A stretch of DNA of 64,000 nt from Geodermatophilus sp. YIM 151500 (GTDB taxonomy: Bacteria > Actinomycetota > Actinomycetes > Mycobacteriales > Geodermatophilaceae). The notes below the pieces were generated by a model. That model worked only from the letters and a program-made list of their open reading frames with translations. It ran no database searches and had not been told where the DNA came from. The first letter of the stretch is position 1. Each line of letters opens with the position of its first letter. Shown here in pieces: positions 8,425-20,010 of this stretch. The position numbers were made by a program, and so were the translations under genes. Where the stretch lies: contig NZ_JAOVZT010000010.1 in the NCBI RefSeq assembly GCF_025716945.1, positions 23,144-87,143 of the forward strand, in the 5' to 3' direction.

Positions 8425-9561
8425 TCACCGTGGTGCCGGCGGGCGGAGTCGCTCCGCGGCCACCCGGGCGCCGACCACCTCGAGCAGCGGCGCGGCCCCG
8501 GCCATGCTGCGCGCCGGGTCGGGCTCCAGGTCGGCCAGCGCGTAGGCCGCGTCGATGCCGGCGTCCAGCAGCCGATCGTCGGAGAGCTTCCGGACGCCGC
8601 ACACCGCCACGACCGATGCCCCGGCCGCCCGGGCTCTGCGGGCCACGCCGACCGGTGCCTTGCCGTGCAGCGTCTGCTCGTCGAGCGATCCCTCGCCGGT
8701 GACCACCAGATCGGTGCCGCGCACGTGCGCGGCGAAGTCGAGGAGCTCCAGCAGCAGGTCGATGCCCGGCCGCAGCGTCGCCCCCAGCACGGCGAGGGCG
8801 GCGAAGCCGACCCCGCCGGCCGCGCCGGCGCCCGGCTCGTCGCGCAGATCGCGGCCGGTCTGCTCGGCCACTGCGTCGGCGAGGCGGGCCAGGCAGCGGT
8901 CGAGGAACGCGACGTCGTCGGGGTCGGCGCCCTTCTGCGGGCCGTAGACCGCGGCCGCGCCGGTCGGGCCGGTGAGCGGGTTGTCGACGTCGCAGGCGAC
9001 CACCACCCGCGCCTCGCGCAGCGCCGGGTGCAGACCGCTCAGGTCCAGGCCGGCCAGGTGCTCCAGCGCCGCCCCGCCGGGCCCCAGCTCGCCGCCGTCG
9101 GCGTCGAGCAGCCGGGCGCCGAGGGCCTGCAGCAGGCCGGCGCCCCCGTCGGTGGTCGCGCTGCCGCCGATGCCCAGGACCACCTGCCGGGCGCCGGCCT
9201 CGAGCGCGGCGGCGATCAGCTCGCCGGTGCCCCGGCTGGTCGCCGTGCGCGCGGCGAGCCGGCCCCCGGGCAGCCGGACCAGGCCGGAGACGTCGGCCAT
9301 CTCGACCACGGCGGTGTCGCCGCGGCGTCCGTAGGCGGTGTCGACCGGCTCGCCGGTGGGGCCGGTGGCGGTGACCGGCACCCGCTCGAAGCCCGCGGCG
9401 ACCGCCGCGTCCAGGGTGCCGTCGCCGCCGTCGGCCACCGGGAGGCAGGTCACCTCGACGTCCGGCCGGGCGCGGGTCAGGCCGCGGGCGACGGCCGCGG
9501 CCACCTCGGTCGCGGGCAGCGACCCCTTGAACTTGTCGGGCGCGACCAGGACGCGGGGCAT
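8425..9561 (-). CDS. glxK: Glycerate kinase (GlxK/GarK type)
   Basis: The 378-residue length is standard for type I glycerate kinases. The N terminus RVLVAPDKFKGSL is the family hallmark; VADGGDGTLDA and IGGSATTDGGAGLLQALGA follow, with DLVVTGEGSLDEQT and GKAPVGVARRA near the end. The enzyme phosphorylates D-glycerate, usually to 2-phosphoglycerate. ATG at 9561 is the first codon of the conserved N terminus; the frame runs open far upstream antisense to other genes and is ignored there. It lies upstream of and on the same strand as the FCD regulator with 226 bases between, so it may or may not belong to the same sugar-acid regulon. Confidence 0.93.
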   Translation of the reverse strand: MPRVLVAPDKFKGSLPATEVAAAVARGLTRARPDVEVTCLPVADGGDGTLDAAVAAGFERVPVTATGPTGEPVDTAYGRRGDTAVVEMADVSGLVRLPGGRLAARTATSRGTGELIAAALEAGARQVVLGIGGSATTDGGAGLLQALGARLLDADGGELGPGGAALEHLAGLDLSGLHPALREARVVVACDVDNPLTGPTGAAAVYGPQKGADPDDVAFLDRCLARLADAVAEQTGRDLRDEPGAGAAGGVGFAALAVLGATLRPGIDLLLELLDFAAHVRGTDLVVTGEGSLDEQTLHGKAPVGVARRARAAGASVVAVCGVRKLSDDRLLDAGIDAAYALADLEPDPARSMAGAAPLLEVVGARVAAERLRPPAPR

Positions 9562-9596
9562 GCCGCGATCGTGCCAGGCGGTCGCGGCGGGGCGGG

Positions 9597-10853
9597 TCAG
9601 CCCGGCTGCCCGACGTCCTGCTGGGCGGCGCCCGGCGCGGGCTCGGCCACGAGGTCGGCCTGCCACAGGTCCGGGCCGAACACCTCGTACTGGATGTCCT
9701 GGGCCGCGACGCCCCGCTCGATCAGCGCGCTGCGGATCGCCTGCATGAACGGCAGGGGACCGCACAGGTAGTAGATCGCGTCGTCGGAGAGGTCGACCTG
9801 CCCGAGGTCCACCGTGCCGGCGAAGACGCCGTCGAGGGGCAGGCCGCTGTCCGCGCCGCGTTCGAACCAGGCGTAGGCCCGGGCACGGGGCAGCCGGCGG
9901 ACGTCGTCGAGCACCTGGCGCCGGAGGGCGAAGGACGCCTCGTCGAGGTCCGCGTGGAGCAGCGTGATCGGCAGGCCCGAGCCGGCCGCCGCCAGGTGGG
10001 AGAGCATGCCGGCCATCGGGGTGATGCCGATGCCGGCGCTGGCGAACACGACCGGGCGGCCCGCGTCGTCGAGCACGACGTCCCCGAAGGGCAGCGAGAT
10101 CGTCAGCACGTCGCCGACGTCCACCGAGTCGCACAGCAGGGTGGAGATCTCGCCGTCCGGCTTGCCGTCGCCGTGGACCCGCTTCACCGAAAACTGGCGG
10201 TGCTCGCCGTCGTCCGCCCGGGTCAGGCTGTACTGCCGCGGCTGGCGGACGCCGTCGGCCGCCGGGACCTGGACGGTCACGTACTGGCCGGGCAGGGACG
10301 TCTTGACCAGCCGGTCGTCGATCCGCTTGACCACGAACGTGACGACGTCGTCGGTCTCCCGGATCTTCTGCTCGACCTCCCAGGGGCGCCAGACCGTGTC
10401 CGGTCGCACCCCGCGGGCGCTGTACAGGCCGCGCTCCTGGTTGATCAGCGCATAGGCCATCAGCCAGTAGACCTCGTCCCACGCCGCGGCGACCTCGGGC
10501 GTCACCGCGTCGCCGAGGACATCGGCGATCGCCCGGAACAGGTGGTCGTGCACGACCTGGTACTGGTCCGGCCGGATGCCGAGGGACGCGTGCTTGTGCG
10601 CGATGCGCGACAGCAGGTGACCGGGCAGCTCCTCGGGCGTGTGCACGAGGGTGCTGGCGAACGCGGCCACCGACCCGGCCAGGGCCAACTGCTGGGTGCC
10701 CTCGGCCTGGTTGCCGCGGTTGAAGGTGCCGTCCAGCAGCTCGGGGTGCGCCTCGAACAGGTGCCGGTAGAAGCGCTGGGCGATCTCGCGGATGTTCTCG
10801 GCGACGGCCGGCAGGGTGGCCTGGACGACGGGTCGGGAGCGGTCGGAGAGCAC
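9597..10853 (-). CDS. hmp: Flavohaemoglobin / nitric oxide dioxygenase
   Basis: The 418-residue protein joins a globin domain (residues about 1-150, with the proximal histidine region HKHASLGI and QYQVVHDHL) to an FAD/NAD reductase. RQYSLTRA is the FAD motif, FASAGIGITPM the NAD pyrophosphate loop, YYLCGPLPFM and the C-terminal YEVFGPD complete it. It converts nitric oxide to nitrate with oxygen and NAD(P)H in the cytoplasm. GTG at 10853 follows AGGAG with six-base spacing. The first globin helix begins almost at once, so the start is well supported. It stands alone, divergent from the GGDEF-EAL gene; no NsrR-like site was identified in the 247-base divergent region. Confidence 0.94.
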   Translation of the reverse strand: MLSDRSRPVVQATLPAVAENIREIAQRFYRHLFEAHPELLDGTFNRGNQAEGTQQLALAGSVAAFASTLVHTPEELPGHLLSRIAHKHASLGIRPDQYQVVHDHLFRAIADVLGDAVTPEVAAAWDEVYWLMAYALINQERGLYSARGVRPDTVWRPWEVEQKIRETDDVVTFVVKRIDDRLVKTSLPGQYVTVQVPAADGVRQPRQYSLTRADDGEHRQFSVKRVHGDGKPDGEISTLLCDSVDVGDVLTISLPFGDVVLDDAGRPVVFASAGIGITPMAGMLSHLAAAGSGLPITLLHADLDEASFALRRQVLDDVRRLPRARAYAWFERGADSGLPLDGVFAGTVDLGQVDLSDDAIYYLCGPLPFMQAIRSALIERGVAAQDIQYEVFGPDLWQADLVAEPAPGAAQQDVGQPG

Positions 10854-11100
10854 TCGGACTCCTCGGGTCGCGGGGGAGGCGCACCCGGCCGGACGAGCTG
10901 CGGCCGGCTGCTCGACGACGGTCCGACCGTAGTCGGGGGCGCGGACCGCTGCGTGAGCGGGGCGGTCGGGCCGCGGATGCCGGGACGGCCCCGTCAGGGC
11001 GCCTTCTCGTCGGGAACCTCCCCGTCGGGAGGCCCCCCGTCCGGGGGAGTGGCGCCCCCGCCGCACTGTGCCCGCCCGGGCGACGTGCCGAGGAGGTGGT

Positions 11101-12951
11101 GTGCGCACGAGACTGACCGACCGCCTGATCGCGGTGCTGCCCGAGGGGCGACTGCTGCCCGACGAGGTGTGGCGCCGGCGGCACACGATCATCGTCCGGG
11201 TCGCGCTGGCCCAAGCGGTGGTCCTGGGCGGCGTCGCCCCGCTGCGTGGCGAGCACCCGCTCGCGGCCCTGGTCGAGGCCCTCGTGGTGGCCGCGCCGCT
11301 GGCCGTGGCGCTGCTTCCCTCGCCGAGCGGGGGCCGGGCGATCCGTGCGGCGGCGGCGACCCTGAGCCTGATGGCCGGCTGCGTGCTGTTCGTGTACCTG
11401 ATGGACGGGCTGACCGAGGCGCACTTCCTGTTCTTCGTCATGGTCGGCCTGGTGTCGCTCTACCAGGACTGGGTGCCGTTCGGGGTCGCCCTGTCGGTCG
11501 TGCTGACGCACCACGGCCTGTTCGGCGCACTGTTCCCGCACTCGGTCTTCGGTCACGCGGATGCGCACGCGAACCCGTGGCTGTGGGCGGGCGTGCACGG
11601 CGCGTTCGTGCTGGCGGCGAGCCTGGCGCACCTGGCGGCGTGGCGGCTGAACGAGCAGCAGGGCCTGACCGACCCCCTGACGGGCCTGGCCAACCGGACC
11701 CTGCTCGTGGAGAACGCCGACCGGCTGCTGGCGGACACGGCGCCGATCAGCGTGCTGCTCGTCGACATCGACGACTTCAAGGACGTGAACGACGCCCGCG
11801 GCCACGCCCTCGGGGACCAGCTGCTGGTCGCCGTGGGGGAGCGGCTGCGCGGATGCGTGCACCCGGGTGACGTGATCGCCCGGCTCGGCGGCGACGAATT
11901 CGCCGTGGTGGTCGCCGCCGGCCCGGACGCGGCCCGCGGCGTGGGCGAGCGGATGCTGCAGGCGATGGCCGACCCGGTGCTGGTCGCCGGCCGACCGCTG
12001 GGTGTGCACGTGAGCATCGGCCTGGCCGACACGGGCAGCGCGGGCGAACGCAACGCCCTCACCCTGCTGCGCAACGCCGATCTGGCGATGTACCTGGCCA
12101 AGGCGGCGGGCGGGAACCGGCTCGTCCGCTACGCCGACGGCATGGCCCAGGCGGCCCGGACGAAGGTGGAGCTGCTGCAGGACCTCGCCGGCGCCGCGGC
12201 CGCCGGGCAGCTGGCGGTGCACTACCAGCCGACGATCGCGCTGGACGACGGCCGGACGACGGGCTTCGAGGCGCTGCTGCGCTGGCACCACCCGACCCGC
12301 GGCCTGGTGCCCCCGGCGGAGTTCGTGCCGCTCGCGGAGGAGGGCGGGCACATCGTCGGCATCGGCCGCTGGGTGCTCGGCGAGGCGACCCGGCAGGCGG
12401 CGGAGTGGTCGCGCCGGGCCGGCCGCCCGATCGGCATCGCGGTCAACCTCTCGCCCCGGCAGCTGGCCGACGACGACGTCGTCGACGCCGTGGGCCGGGC
12501 CCTGCGGGACAGCGGGCTGCCTGCCGGCCAGCTCACCCTGGAGGTGACCGAGGGCGTCCTGGTGCGCGACGTCGACGCCGTCGTCGAGCAGCTGCACGCG
12601 CTGCGCGCGCTGGGCGTGCGCATCGCCATCGACGACTTCGGCACCGGCTACTCCAGCCTGTCGTACCTGCGCCGGCTGCCCGCGGACATCGTCAAGATCG
12701 ACCGCAGCTTCGTGCACGACCTGGGCACCGGCGGCGGGTCGACGACACTGGTGGCGTCCATCGTCGAGCTGGCCCGCAGCCTGCGCCTGGAGGTGGTCGC
12801 CGAGGGTGTCGAGACGCCGGCGCAGCGCCAGCTGCTCGAGACGCTGGCCTGCTCGCACGCGCAGGGCTACCTGTTCGGCCGGCCGGCGCCGGCGGAGGAG
12901 CACGACCCGACCGCGGCGGCAGCGCCGCGGATCCCGGTCCCGTCCGTCTGA
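11101..12951 (+). CDS. Membrane GGDEF-EAL protein (c-di-GMP turnover)
   Basis: This 616-residue protein starts with about six hydrophobic helices (residues roughly 30-180). A GGDEF domain follows with an intact active-site motif GGDEF at 263-267 and DPLTGLANR at its start, then an EAL domain with FEALLRW near 389-395 and DDFGTGYSSLSYL. The RxxD inhibitory site is not conserved (HPGD at 254-257), so product inhibition is probably absent. Both synthesis and breakdown of c-di-GMP are possible from motifs alone. GTG at 11101 follows GAGGAGG; a GTG or ATG at 11068 would add eleven residues without a better ribosome site. It may supply or remove the c-di-GMP proposed to control the capsule locus at 35-44 kb. 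Confidence 0.9.
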   Translation: MRTRLTDRLIAVLPEGRLLPDEVWRRRHTIIVRVALAQAVVLGGVAPLRGEHPLAALVEALVVAAPLAVALLPSPSGGRAIRAAAATLSLMAGCVLFVYLMDGLTEAHFLFFVMVGLVSLYQDWVPFGVALSVVLTHHGLFGALFPHSVFGHADAHANPWLWAGVHGAFVLAASLAHLAAWRLNEQQGLTDPLTGLANRTLLVENADRLLADTAPISVLLVDIDDFKDVNDARGHALGDQLLVAVGERLRGCVHPGDVIARLGGDEFAVVVAAGPDAARGVGERMLQAMADPVLVAGRPLGVHVSIGLADTGSAGERNALTLLRNADLAMYLAKAAGGNRLVRYADGMAQAARTKVELLQDLAGAAAAGQLAVHYQPTIALDDGRTTGFEALLRWHHPTRGLVPPAEFVPLAEEGGHIVGIGRWVLGEATRQAAEWSRRAGRPIGIAVNLSPRQLADDDVVDAVGRALRDSGLPAGQLTLEVTEGVLVRDVDAVVEQLHALRALGVRIAIDDFGTGYSSLSYLRRLPADIVKIDRSFVHDLGTGGGSTTLVASIVELARSLRLEVVAEGVETPAQRQLLETLACSHAQGYLFGRPAPAEEHDPTAAAAPRIPVPSV

Positions 12952-12965
12952 CGGCCGCCGTCCGG

Positions 12966-15173
12966 TCAGCCGGGGCAGAGCGAGGTCGCGTAGCGGCAGG
13001 CCACCACGTCCGGGGTGTCGAGCGGGCGGCCGGCGTCGATGGCGTGGGCCAGCCGGACGAACACCGCGTGGCTCCACGTGAGCGGGGTCGCGGAGAAGGT
13101 CGGCTCGCCCGGCTCGTACGCCGAGTCGGGGTCCGACGGCGGCTGGTCGTCCCACACCTGCTCGGCGAGCAGGTGTGACCCGTCGTCGGCCGACCGGGCC
13201 ATCGTGTCCAGCCGTCCCTGGGCGTCACCGCCGGCGGCGAGCTCGTACTCGCCGCGCTCCCCGGTCAGCAGCGGCCAGCCGCGACCGATCGTCTCCCGCG
13301 AGCCCGCGGGCACCGGCTCCCACGGGGTGCCGTCGACCTTCTCGCCGTACCCGTCGAAGCTCGACCGGTGCCAGAACCGCCCGTTGGCGGTCTCGTAGGC
13401 CAGCTGGAAGTCGACCAGCTCCAGGGTGTTCCGCACCACCGGGTCACCGGCGTCGACGACGCCGAGCCGGACGAGGTCGAGGAAGCTCGGGTCGAGCACC
13501 CGGCGCTGGTCGACCAGCGGCCCGCCGTCGGCGATCTGGATCCCGGTGCCGGCGTCGGCGTCGCCGTCGTCGGTGATGCGCAGGTAGTACGGCTGGTCGG
13601 AGAGCGGTCCGGTGGTCGTGACCGTCCAGCCCGCCAGGGCCGACCGCCACTCGTCGGCGGTGGCCAGGTACCTGCCGGCCCGGGCGTCGTCGCCGTTGGC
13701 GCCGGCGATCTCGGCGGCCGTGACCAGGCCGGCGATCTCGGTGGCGATCGTGTTCGGCGAGAAGCCGGCCAGGTTCTCCCACCGCTCCTGCTCGGTGCGC
13801 GGCCCGGTGGCGACGAGGAAGTCGGCCGAGAGCCGCACGCGCGCCCAGTCCTCCGGCCCGGTGCGGCCCAGCTGCCAGGCCAGCACGATCGGCAGGGCGA
13901 CCTCGTCGAGCTGCAACCCGCCGAACACCGGCTCGCCGTCGAGCCGCGCGTTCTGGGGGAACGAGCCGTCGGGACGCTGCTGCACGGTCCACAGGTGGTC
14001 CAGGGCGCGACCGGCGGCCGCCTCGTCGCCGACGGCCCGCAGGCCGCTGGCGATCTGGTACAGATCGCGGGACCAGACGGCGTGGTAGACGGGCAGGTCC
14101 TGCAGCTCGTCGGCCCAGGCCCACGGCCGGCCGGGCGCGGCGACGAAGCCGCCCCGGAAGGTCTTGTCCTCGGCCGCGGCGAGCACCATCGCCGAGACGT
14201 CGTACTCCGTGCGCCACTCCTCGGCGCTGGCCGGAGCGGGGGCGAGGCCGTCGAGGTAGCCGTGCCAGCCGTCGGCGTAGTCCTGCCGCGCCGCGTCGAA
14301 GCCGCCGTCCAGCGCCCGGGCGGCGGCCTGCGCCGCGTCGTCCTCGGTGGGGCCGAACCCGAGCGCGAGGGTGAGGCGCTGCCCGTCGCCCACGCCGCTC
14401 AGCCCGGTCCGCCCGACCTGGACGACGTTGCCGGGGGCGGTCGCGTCCCAGCGGTCGTCGAGCGCGTGGTCGCCGCTGAGGTCGGTCCAGCCGTCGCTGC
14501 GGCCGAGGTAGCCGCTGGAGGTGTCGGTGAGCCCGCCCGAGGCGGTGACGGCGCTGCTCAGCGTGCCGTCGGTGGCCAGCAGCACACCGTCGGCGGAGCG
14601 GCCGGTGTCGTCGTCGGCGTCGAGGCCCAGGCCGACGTCGTGCAGCAGCCAGACCTGGTAGGGCCGTCCGTCCAGCGATTCGAAGAGGACGTCGACGAGC
14701 ACCACCGGCCGGGCGGGATCGGTCGTGTAGGTCTTGGTGATCCGGTAGCGGCCGCTGGTCGCGGTGTTCACCTGCCGGTAGACCAGCGCCCGGGGGTCGA
14801 CCAGTTCCACCGTGTGCTCGGTGTCCTCGTCCTCCCGGTCGGTGAAGGTCTCGCCGTCGGTGACGACGAGCTGGGTGTCGCGCGAGCTCGGGGTGTCGAT
14901 CCGGGGCGCGAAGACCTCGCTGAGCGTGCCGTCGTTCAGGGTGTACCAGACCGTGCTGCCCAGGGCGCCGATCGCGGTGCCGAAGCCGTCCTTGTCGCCG
15001 GGCGACCAGGTCGCCGCCTCGCCGGGGGACCCGGGGGCGGTGGGCGCGGCCCGGACGCCGGCCGGGGCGAGGAGCCCGCCGGCGAGCGCGCCCAGGGCCA
15101 GCGCGGAGCCCAGCGCCCTCCCGGAGCGCTGCCGGCGCCGGCCCTGCTGAGTGCCGTGCCCCCGACCGACCAC
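12966..15173 (-). CDS. Secreted GH15 glucan 1,4-alpha-glucosidase (glucoamylase/glucodextranase type)
   Basis: The 735-residue protein begins with a basic stretch and the hydrophobic run ALGSALALGALAGGLLAPAG ending near AxA, a Sec signal peptide. An N-terminal beta-sandwich like that of bacterial glucodextranase follows (WYTLNDGTLSEVFAPRID), then an (alpha/alpha)6 barrel with VYHAVWSRDLYQIASGL, RPDGSFPQNARLDGE and WEPVPAGSRETIGRGWPLLTGERG. This arrangement is typical of prokaryotic glucoamylases that release glucose from starch-like glucans outside the cell. I prefer GTG at 15173, eight bases after GGGAGG; another GTG at 15182 sits directly on the ribosome site. The gene stands alone and its 3' end is only 14 bases from the GGDEF-EAL gene. 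Confidence 0.88.
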   Translation of the reverse strand: MVGRGHGTQQGRRRQRSGRALGSALALGALAGGLLAPAGVRAAPTAPGSPGEAATWSPGDKDGFGTAIGALGSTVWYTLNDGTLSEVFAPRIDTPSSRDTQLVVTDGETFTDREDEDTEHTVELVDPRALVYRQVNTATSGRYRITKTYTTDPARPVVLVDVLFESLDGRPYQVWLLHDVGLGLDADDDTGRSADGVLLATDGTLSSAVTASGGLTDTSSGYLGRSDGWTDLSGDHALDDRWDATAPGNVVQVGRTGLSGVGDGQRLTLALGFGPTEDDAAQAAARALDGGFDAARQDYADGWHGYLDGLAPAPASAEEWRTEYDVSAMVLAAAEDKTFRGGFVAAPGRPWAWADELQDLPVYHAVWSRDLYQIASGLRAVGDEAAAGRALDHLWTVQQRPDGSFPQNARLDGEPVFGGLQLDEVALPIVLAWQLGRTGPEDWARVRLSADFLVATGPRTEQERWENLAGFSPNTIATEIAGLVTAAEIAGANGDDARAGRYLATADEWRSALAGWTVTTTGPLSDQPYYLRITDDGDADAGTGIQIADGGPLVDQRRVLDPSFLDLVRLGVVDAGDPVVRNTLELVDFQLAYETANGRFWHRSSFDGYGEKVDGTPWEPVPAGSRETIGRGWPLLTGERGEYELAAGGDAQGRLDTMARSADDGSHLLAEQVWDDQPPSDPDSAYEPGEPTFSATPLTWSHAVFVRLAHAIDAGRPLDTPDVVACRYATSLCPG

Positions 15174-15338
15174 GGACCGCACCTCCCCGGGAGTGCCCGG
15201 CCGGGGCGTCCCGGGACGCCCCGGCCGGAGGACCGCGCGAGGCCCGCTGGGAGCGGGTCCGGCGAGCAGTGTGCGCCGGACTCTAGGACCGCACGCCCCC
15301 CCGGACCAGGCAGATCGGGACCGCGCTGCGGCGCCCGG

Positions 15339-17975
<2,637 letters not shown>

Positions 17976-18073
17976 AGGGCCCCGACGCTAGTTGACGGAC
18001 CCCTCGCTCCCACCGCTCGGCGGCTCGCCGGGTGCGGGACCGCCGCAGGTCGACGACCGGAGGAGAGGCGGTG

Positions 18074-18118
18074 GCCCCGCCCCGAGCGGGCGAGGGGTGG
18101 GGAGGACGGGGTCCTCCC
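18074..18118. repeat. Intergenic hairpin repeat, copy 1 (3' end of sigma/ABC operon)
   Basis: The stretch reads GGCCCCGCCCCGAGCGGG followed by a GGGTGGGGAGGACGGGGTCC-type block. It ends in a perfect 7-bp hairpin, GGAGGAC (18101-18107), loop GGG, GTCCTCC (18111-18117). It matches the repeats at 60.1 and 63.9 kb. It lies immediately after the 3' end of the ABC permease gene and may act as its terminator. Confidence 0.7.
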
Positions 18119-18967
18119 TCATACGTCGCGGCGGACGAAGGAGAGCGCCGTCAGCCCCCACACCATGGCGACCCACAGCGCGGCCCAGCCGAGGTAGACG
18201 GCGGTCAGCGGCGCCTCCCCGAGGAACGGGAAGGCGGCCGCGTCGACACCGAAGCTCGACAGCGCCGACGGGTCCTGGAAGGCGTTCATCGCGCCGTGCC
18301 ACAGGCCGTCGGTCGGCAGCAGGATCCGCGAGACCGTGCCCACGGCGGCGACGCCCTCGTTGCCCAGCGTCTCGCCGATGCCGCCGACCACCCCGGCGAT
18401 CCACGTGGCGCAGAACAGGCCGACCGCGACGATGCCCGAGGCCATCGTCGACACGACGCTGGACAGCAGCAGGCCCAGGGTCAGCAGCACCACCGTCTCG
18501 GCGGCGAGCAGGGCCAGCCCGGCCACCGGCGACGGCGGCGAGTAGCCCACCGTCCAGCGGACGACGAGGATCTGGGCGGACCCGGCCACCGCCACGAAAC
18601 CGCTGCCGAAGACGACCAGCCCCAACCACTTGCCGAGCAGGACCGTCGACCGGCGCACCGGCCGGGCCAGCATCGCCAGCGACATCCCCGAGTCGACCTC
18701 GCCGGCCAGGGTCGGCCCCGCGAGGAACGCGGTGCCGAGCGCCGCGATCAGGCTCAACCCGAACATCACCAGGTTGAGCAGCAGCGAGGCGACCAGCCGG
18801 CCCTCGCCGCTGGTCAGCTCGCCGAGCTCGGGGTCGACGGCCGTCAGCCGGGAGAAGCCCCAGGCGCTCAGGCCCAGCAGCACCAGGGTCAGCACCGCCA
18901 GCGCCCGGAGCACCTTGCGCCGCGAGGCCTCCCGCAGGGTGAGCGCGGTGATGGTCAGCACGGTCAC
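18119..18967 (-). CDS. ABC-2 type transporter permease
   Basis: The 282-residue protein has about six membrane segments, a basic N terminus (LREASRRKVLRAL) and the internal stretch GPTLAGEVDSGMSLAMLARPVRR, which is common to ABC-2 permeases of the NosY/YfiM type. GTG at 18967 overlaps the ATPase gene stop as GTGA. It presumably forms the membrane half of an exporter with the ATPase encoded upstream. The substrate is unknown. Co-expression with an ECF sigma/anti-sigma pair points to an envelope or stress function, for example export of a toxic compound or lipid-linked material. Confidence 0.85.
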   Translation of the reverse strand: MTVLTITALTLREASRRKVLRALAVLTLVLLGLSAWGFSRLTAVDPELGELTSGEGRLVASLLLNLVMFGLSLIAALGTAFLAGPTLAGEVDSGMSLAMLARPVRRSTVLLGKWLGLVVFGSGFVAVAGSAQILVVRWTVGYSPPSPVAGLALLAAETVVLLTLGLLLSSVVSTMASGIVAVGLFCATWIAGVVGGIGETLGNEGVAAVGTVSRILLPTDGLWHGAMNAFQDPSALSSFGVDAAAFPFLGEAPLTAVYLGWAALWVAMVWGLTALSFVRRDV

Positions 18968-20010
18968 CGGCCGCCCCCGTCGGAGTGCTCCGCATCGCGC
19001 AGGATGCCCAGCAGCCGGTCCTCGAGGCTGATCCGCCGCGGCTCCACGGCGTGCACCCGGACGCCGCGCGCGACGAGGTCGCGCACCAGGTCGGGCACCG
19101 CGCCGCCGTCGTCCGCAGAACGCCCGGCGGCGCCGGAGCCGACACCGGCGCCGGTGCCGGTGCCGGTGCCGGCGTCCTCGTCGGCGGGCAGGGCCACGGT
19201 GAACCAGTCCCCGTCGCGGCCGGTCAGTCCCGCGGCGTGCAGCCGGGCCGTGGCGTGGGCGTCCACGCCGGTCAGCCGCAGCCGGACCTCGCGGGCCCCG
19301 AGCAGCTCCGCCAGCGTCCCGGAGGCGGCGAGCCGGCCGCGGTCGAGGACGACGACGCGGTCGCAGACCCGTTCCACCTCGCCGATGAGGTGGGAATTGA
19401 GCAGGACCGCAACCCCGCGGCCTTTCAGGTCGAGCACCAGGTCGCGGACGTCGGCCCGGCCGAGCGGGTCCAGTGCGCTGGTCGGCTCGTCGAGGACGAC
19501 GAGCCGCGGGTCGCCGACCAGAGCGACGGCCAGCCCCAGCCGCTGCTGCATGCCTTTGGAGAACCCCCCGACGCGGTCGCCGGCGCGCTCGGCGAGCCCC
19601 ACCCGCGCCAGCCCCTCGAGCCGCTCGGCGGTGCTCGCCCGCACGCGGGCCAGCCGGGCGTGCAGCAGGAGCACCTCGTCGGCGGTCAACCAGGGCTGGT
19701 AGCGGAAGAGCTCGGGCAGGTAGCCGACGCGCGCGCGGGCCGCCGGGTCGCCCGCCGGCCGGCCGAGCAGCATCACCTCGCCGGCGTCGGGGCGGACCAG
19801 ACCCAGCAGCATCTTGATCACGCTGGTCTTGCCCGCCCCGTTCGGCCCGAGCAGGCCGAGGACCTCGCCGCGGCCCACGGTGAACGAGACCCCGTCGACG
19901 GCGGTCCGCCGTCCGTACCGCTTCCGCAGCCCGGAACACCACACCGCGGGCGAGGCCGGCAGGCCGGAGACCAGCTCGGCCGCGGCCGCGACCGCGGCGG
20001 GGGTCGTCAC
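18964..20010 (-). CDS. ABC transporter ATP-binding protein
   Basis: The 348-residue ATPase has Walker A GPNGAGKTS near residue 56, signature FSKGMQQRLGLA, Walker B LVVLDEPTSALDP and the switch LNSHLIGEVE. A C-terminal extension follows the nucleotide-binding domain and contains a short low-complexity Gly-Thr run coded by a six-base tandem repeat (GGTGCC, about 19148-19172), likely variable between strains. GTG at 20010 overlaps the anti-sigma stop as GTGA and its own stop overlaps the permease start, so all four genes of this operon are chained. It belongs to the drug/ABC-2 exporter class and should energise the adjacent permease. Confidence 0.9.
   Translation of the reverse strand: MTTPAAVAAAAELVSGLPASPAVWCSGLRKRYGRRTAVDGVSFTVGRGEVLGLLGPNGAGKTSVIKMLLGLVRPDAGEVMLLGRPAGDPAARARVGYLPELFRYQPWLTADEVLLLHARLARVRASTAERLEGLARVGLAERAGDRVGGFSKGMQQRLGLAVALVGDPRLVVLDEPTSALDPLGRADVRDLVLDLKGRGVAVLLNSHLIGEVERVCDRVVVLDRGRLAASGTLAELLGAREVRLRLTGVDAHATARLHAAGLTGRDGDWFTVALPADEDAGTGTGTGAGVGSGAAGRSADDGGAVPDLVRDLVARGVRVHAVEPRRISLEDRLLGILRDAEHSDGGGR

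Noticed and set aside
8425..13155. A single minus-strand open frame of 1576 codons through this whole interval
   Set aside because: Only its 3' part (8425-9561) is glycerate kinase. The rest is antisense to the flavohaemoglobin and GGDEF-EAL genes, with Arg/Pro-rich sequence lacking domains, a usual artefact of high GC.
12966..15173. GH15 enzyme as part of a trehalose or glycogen cluster
   Set aside because: No other glycan genes adjoin it and a signal peptide places it outside the cell.
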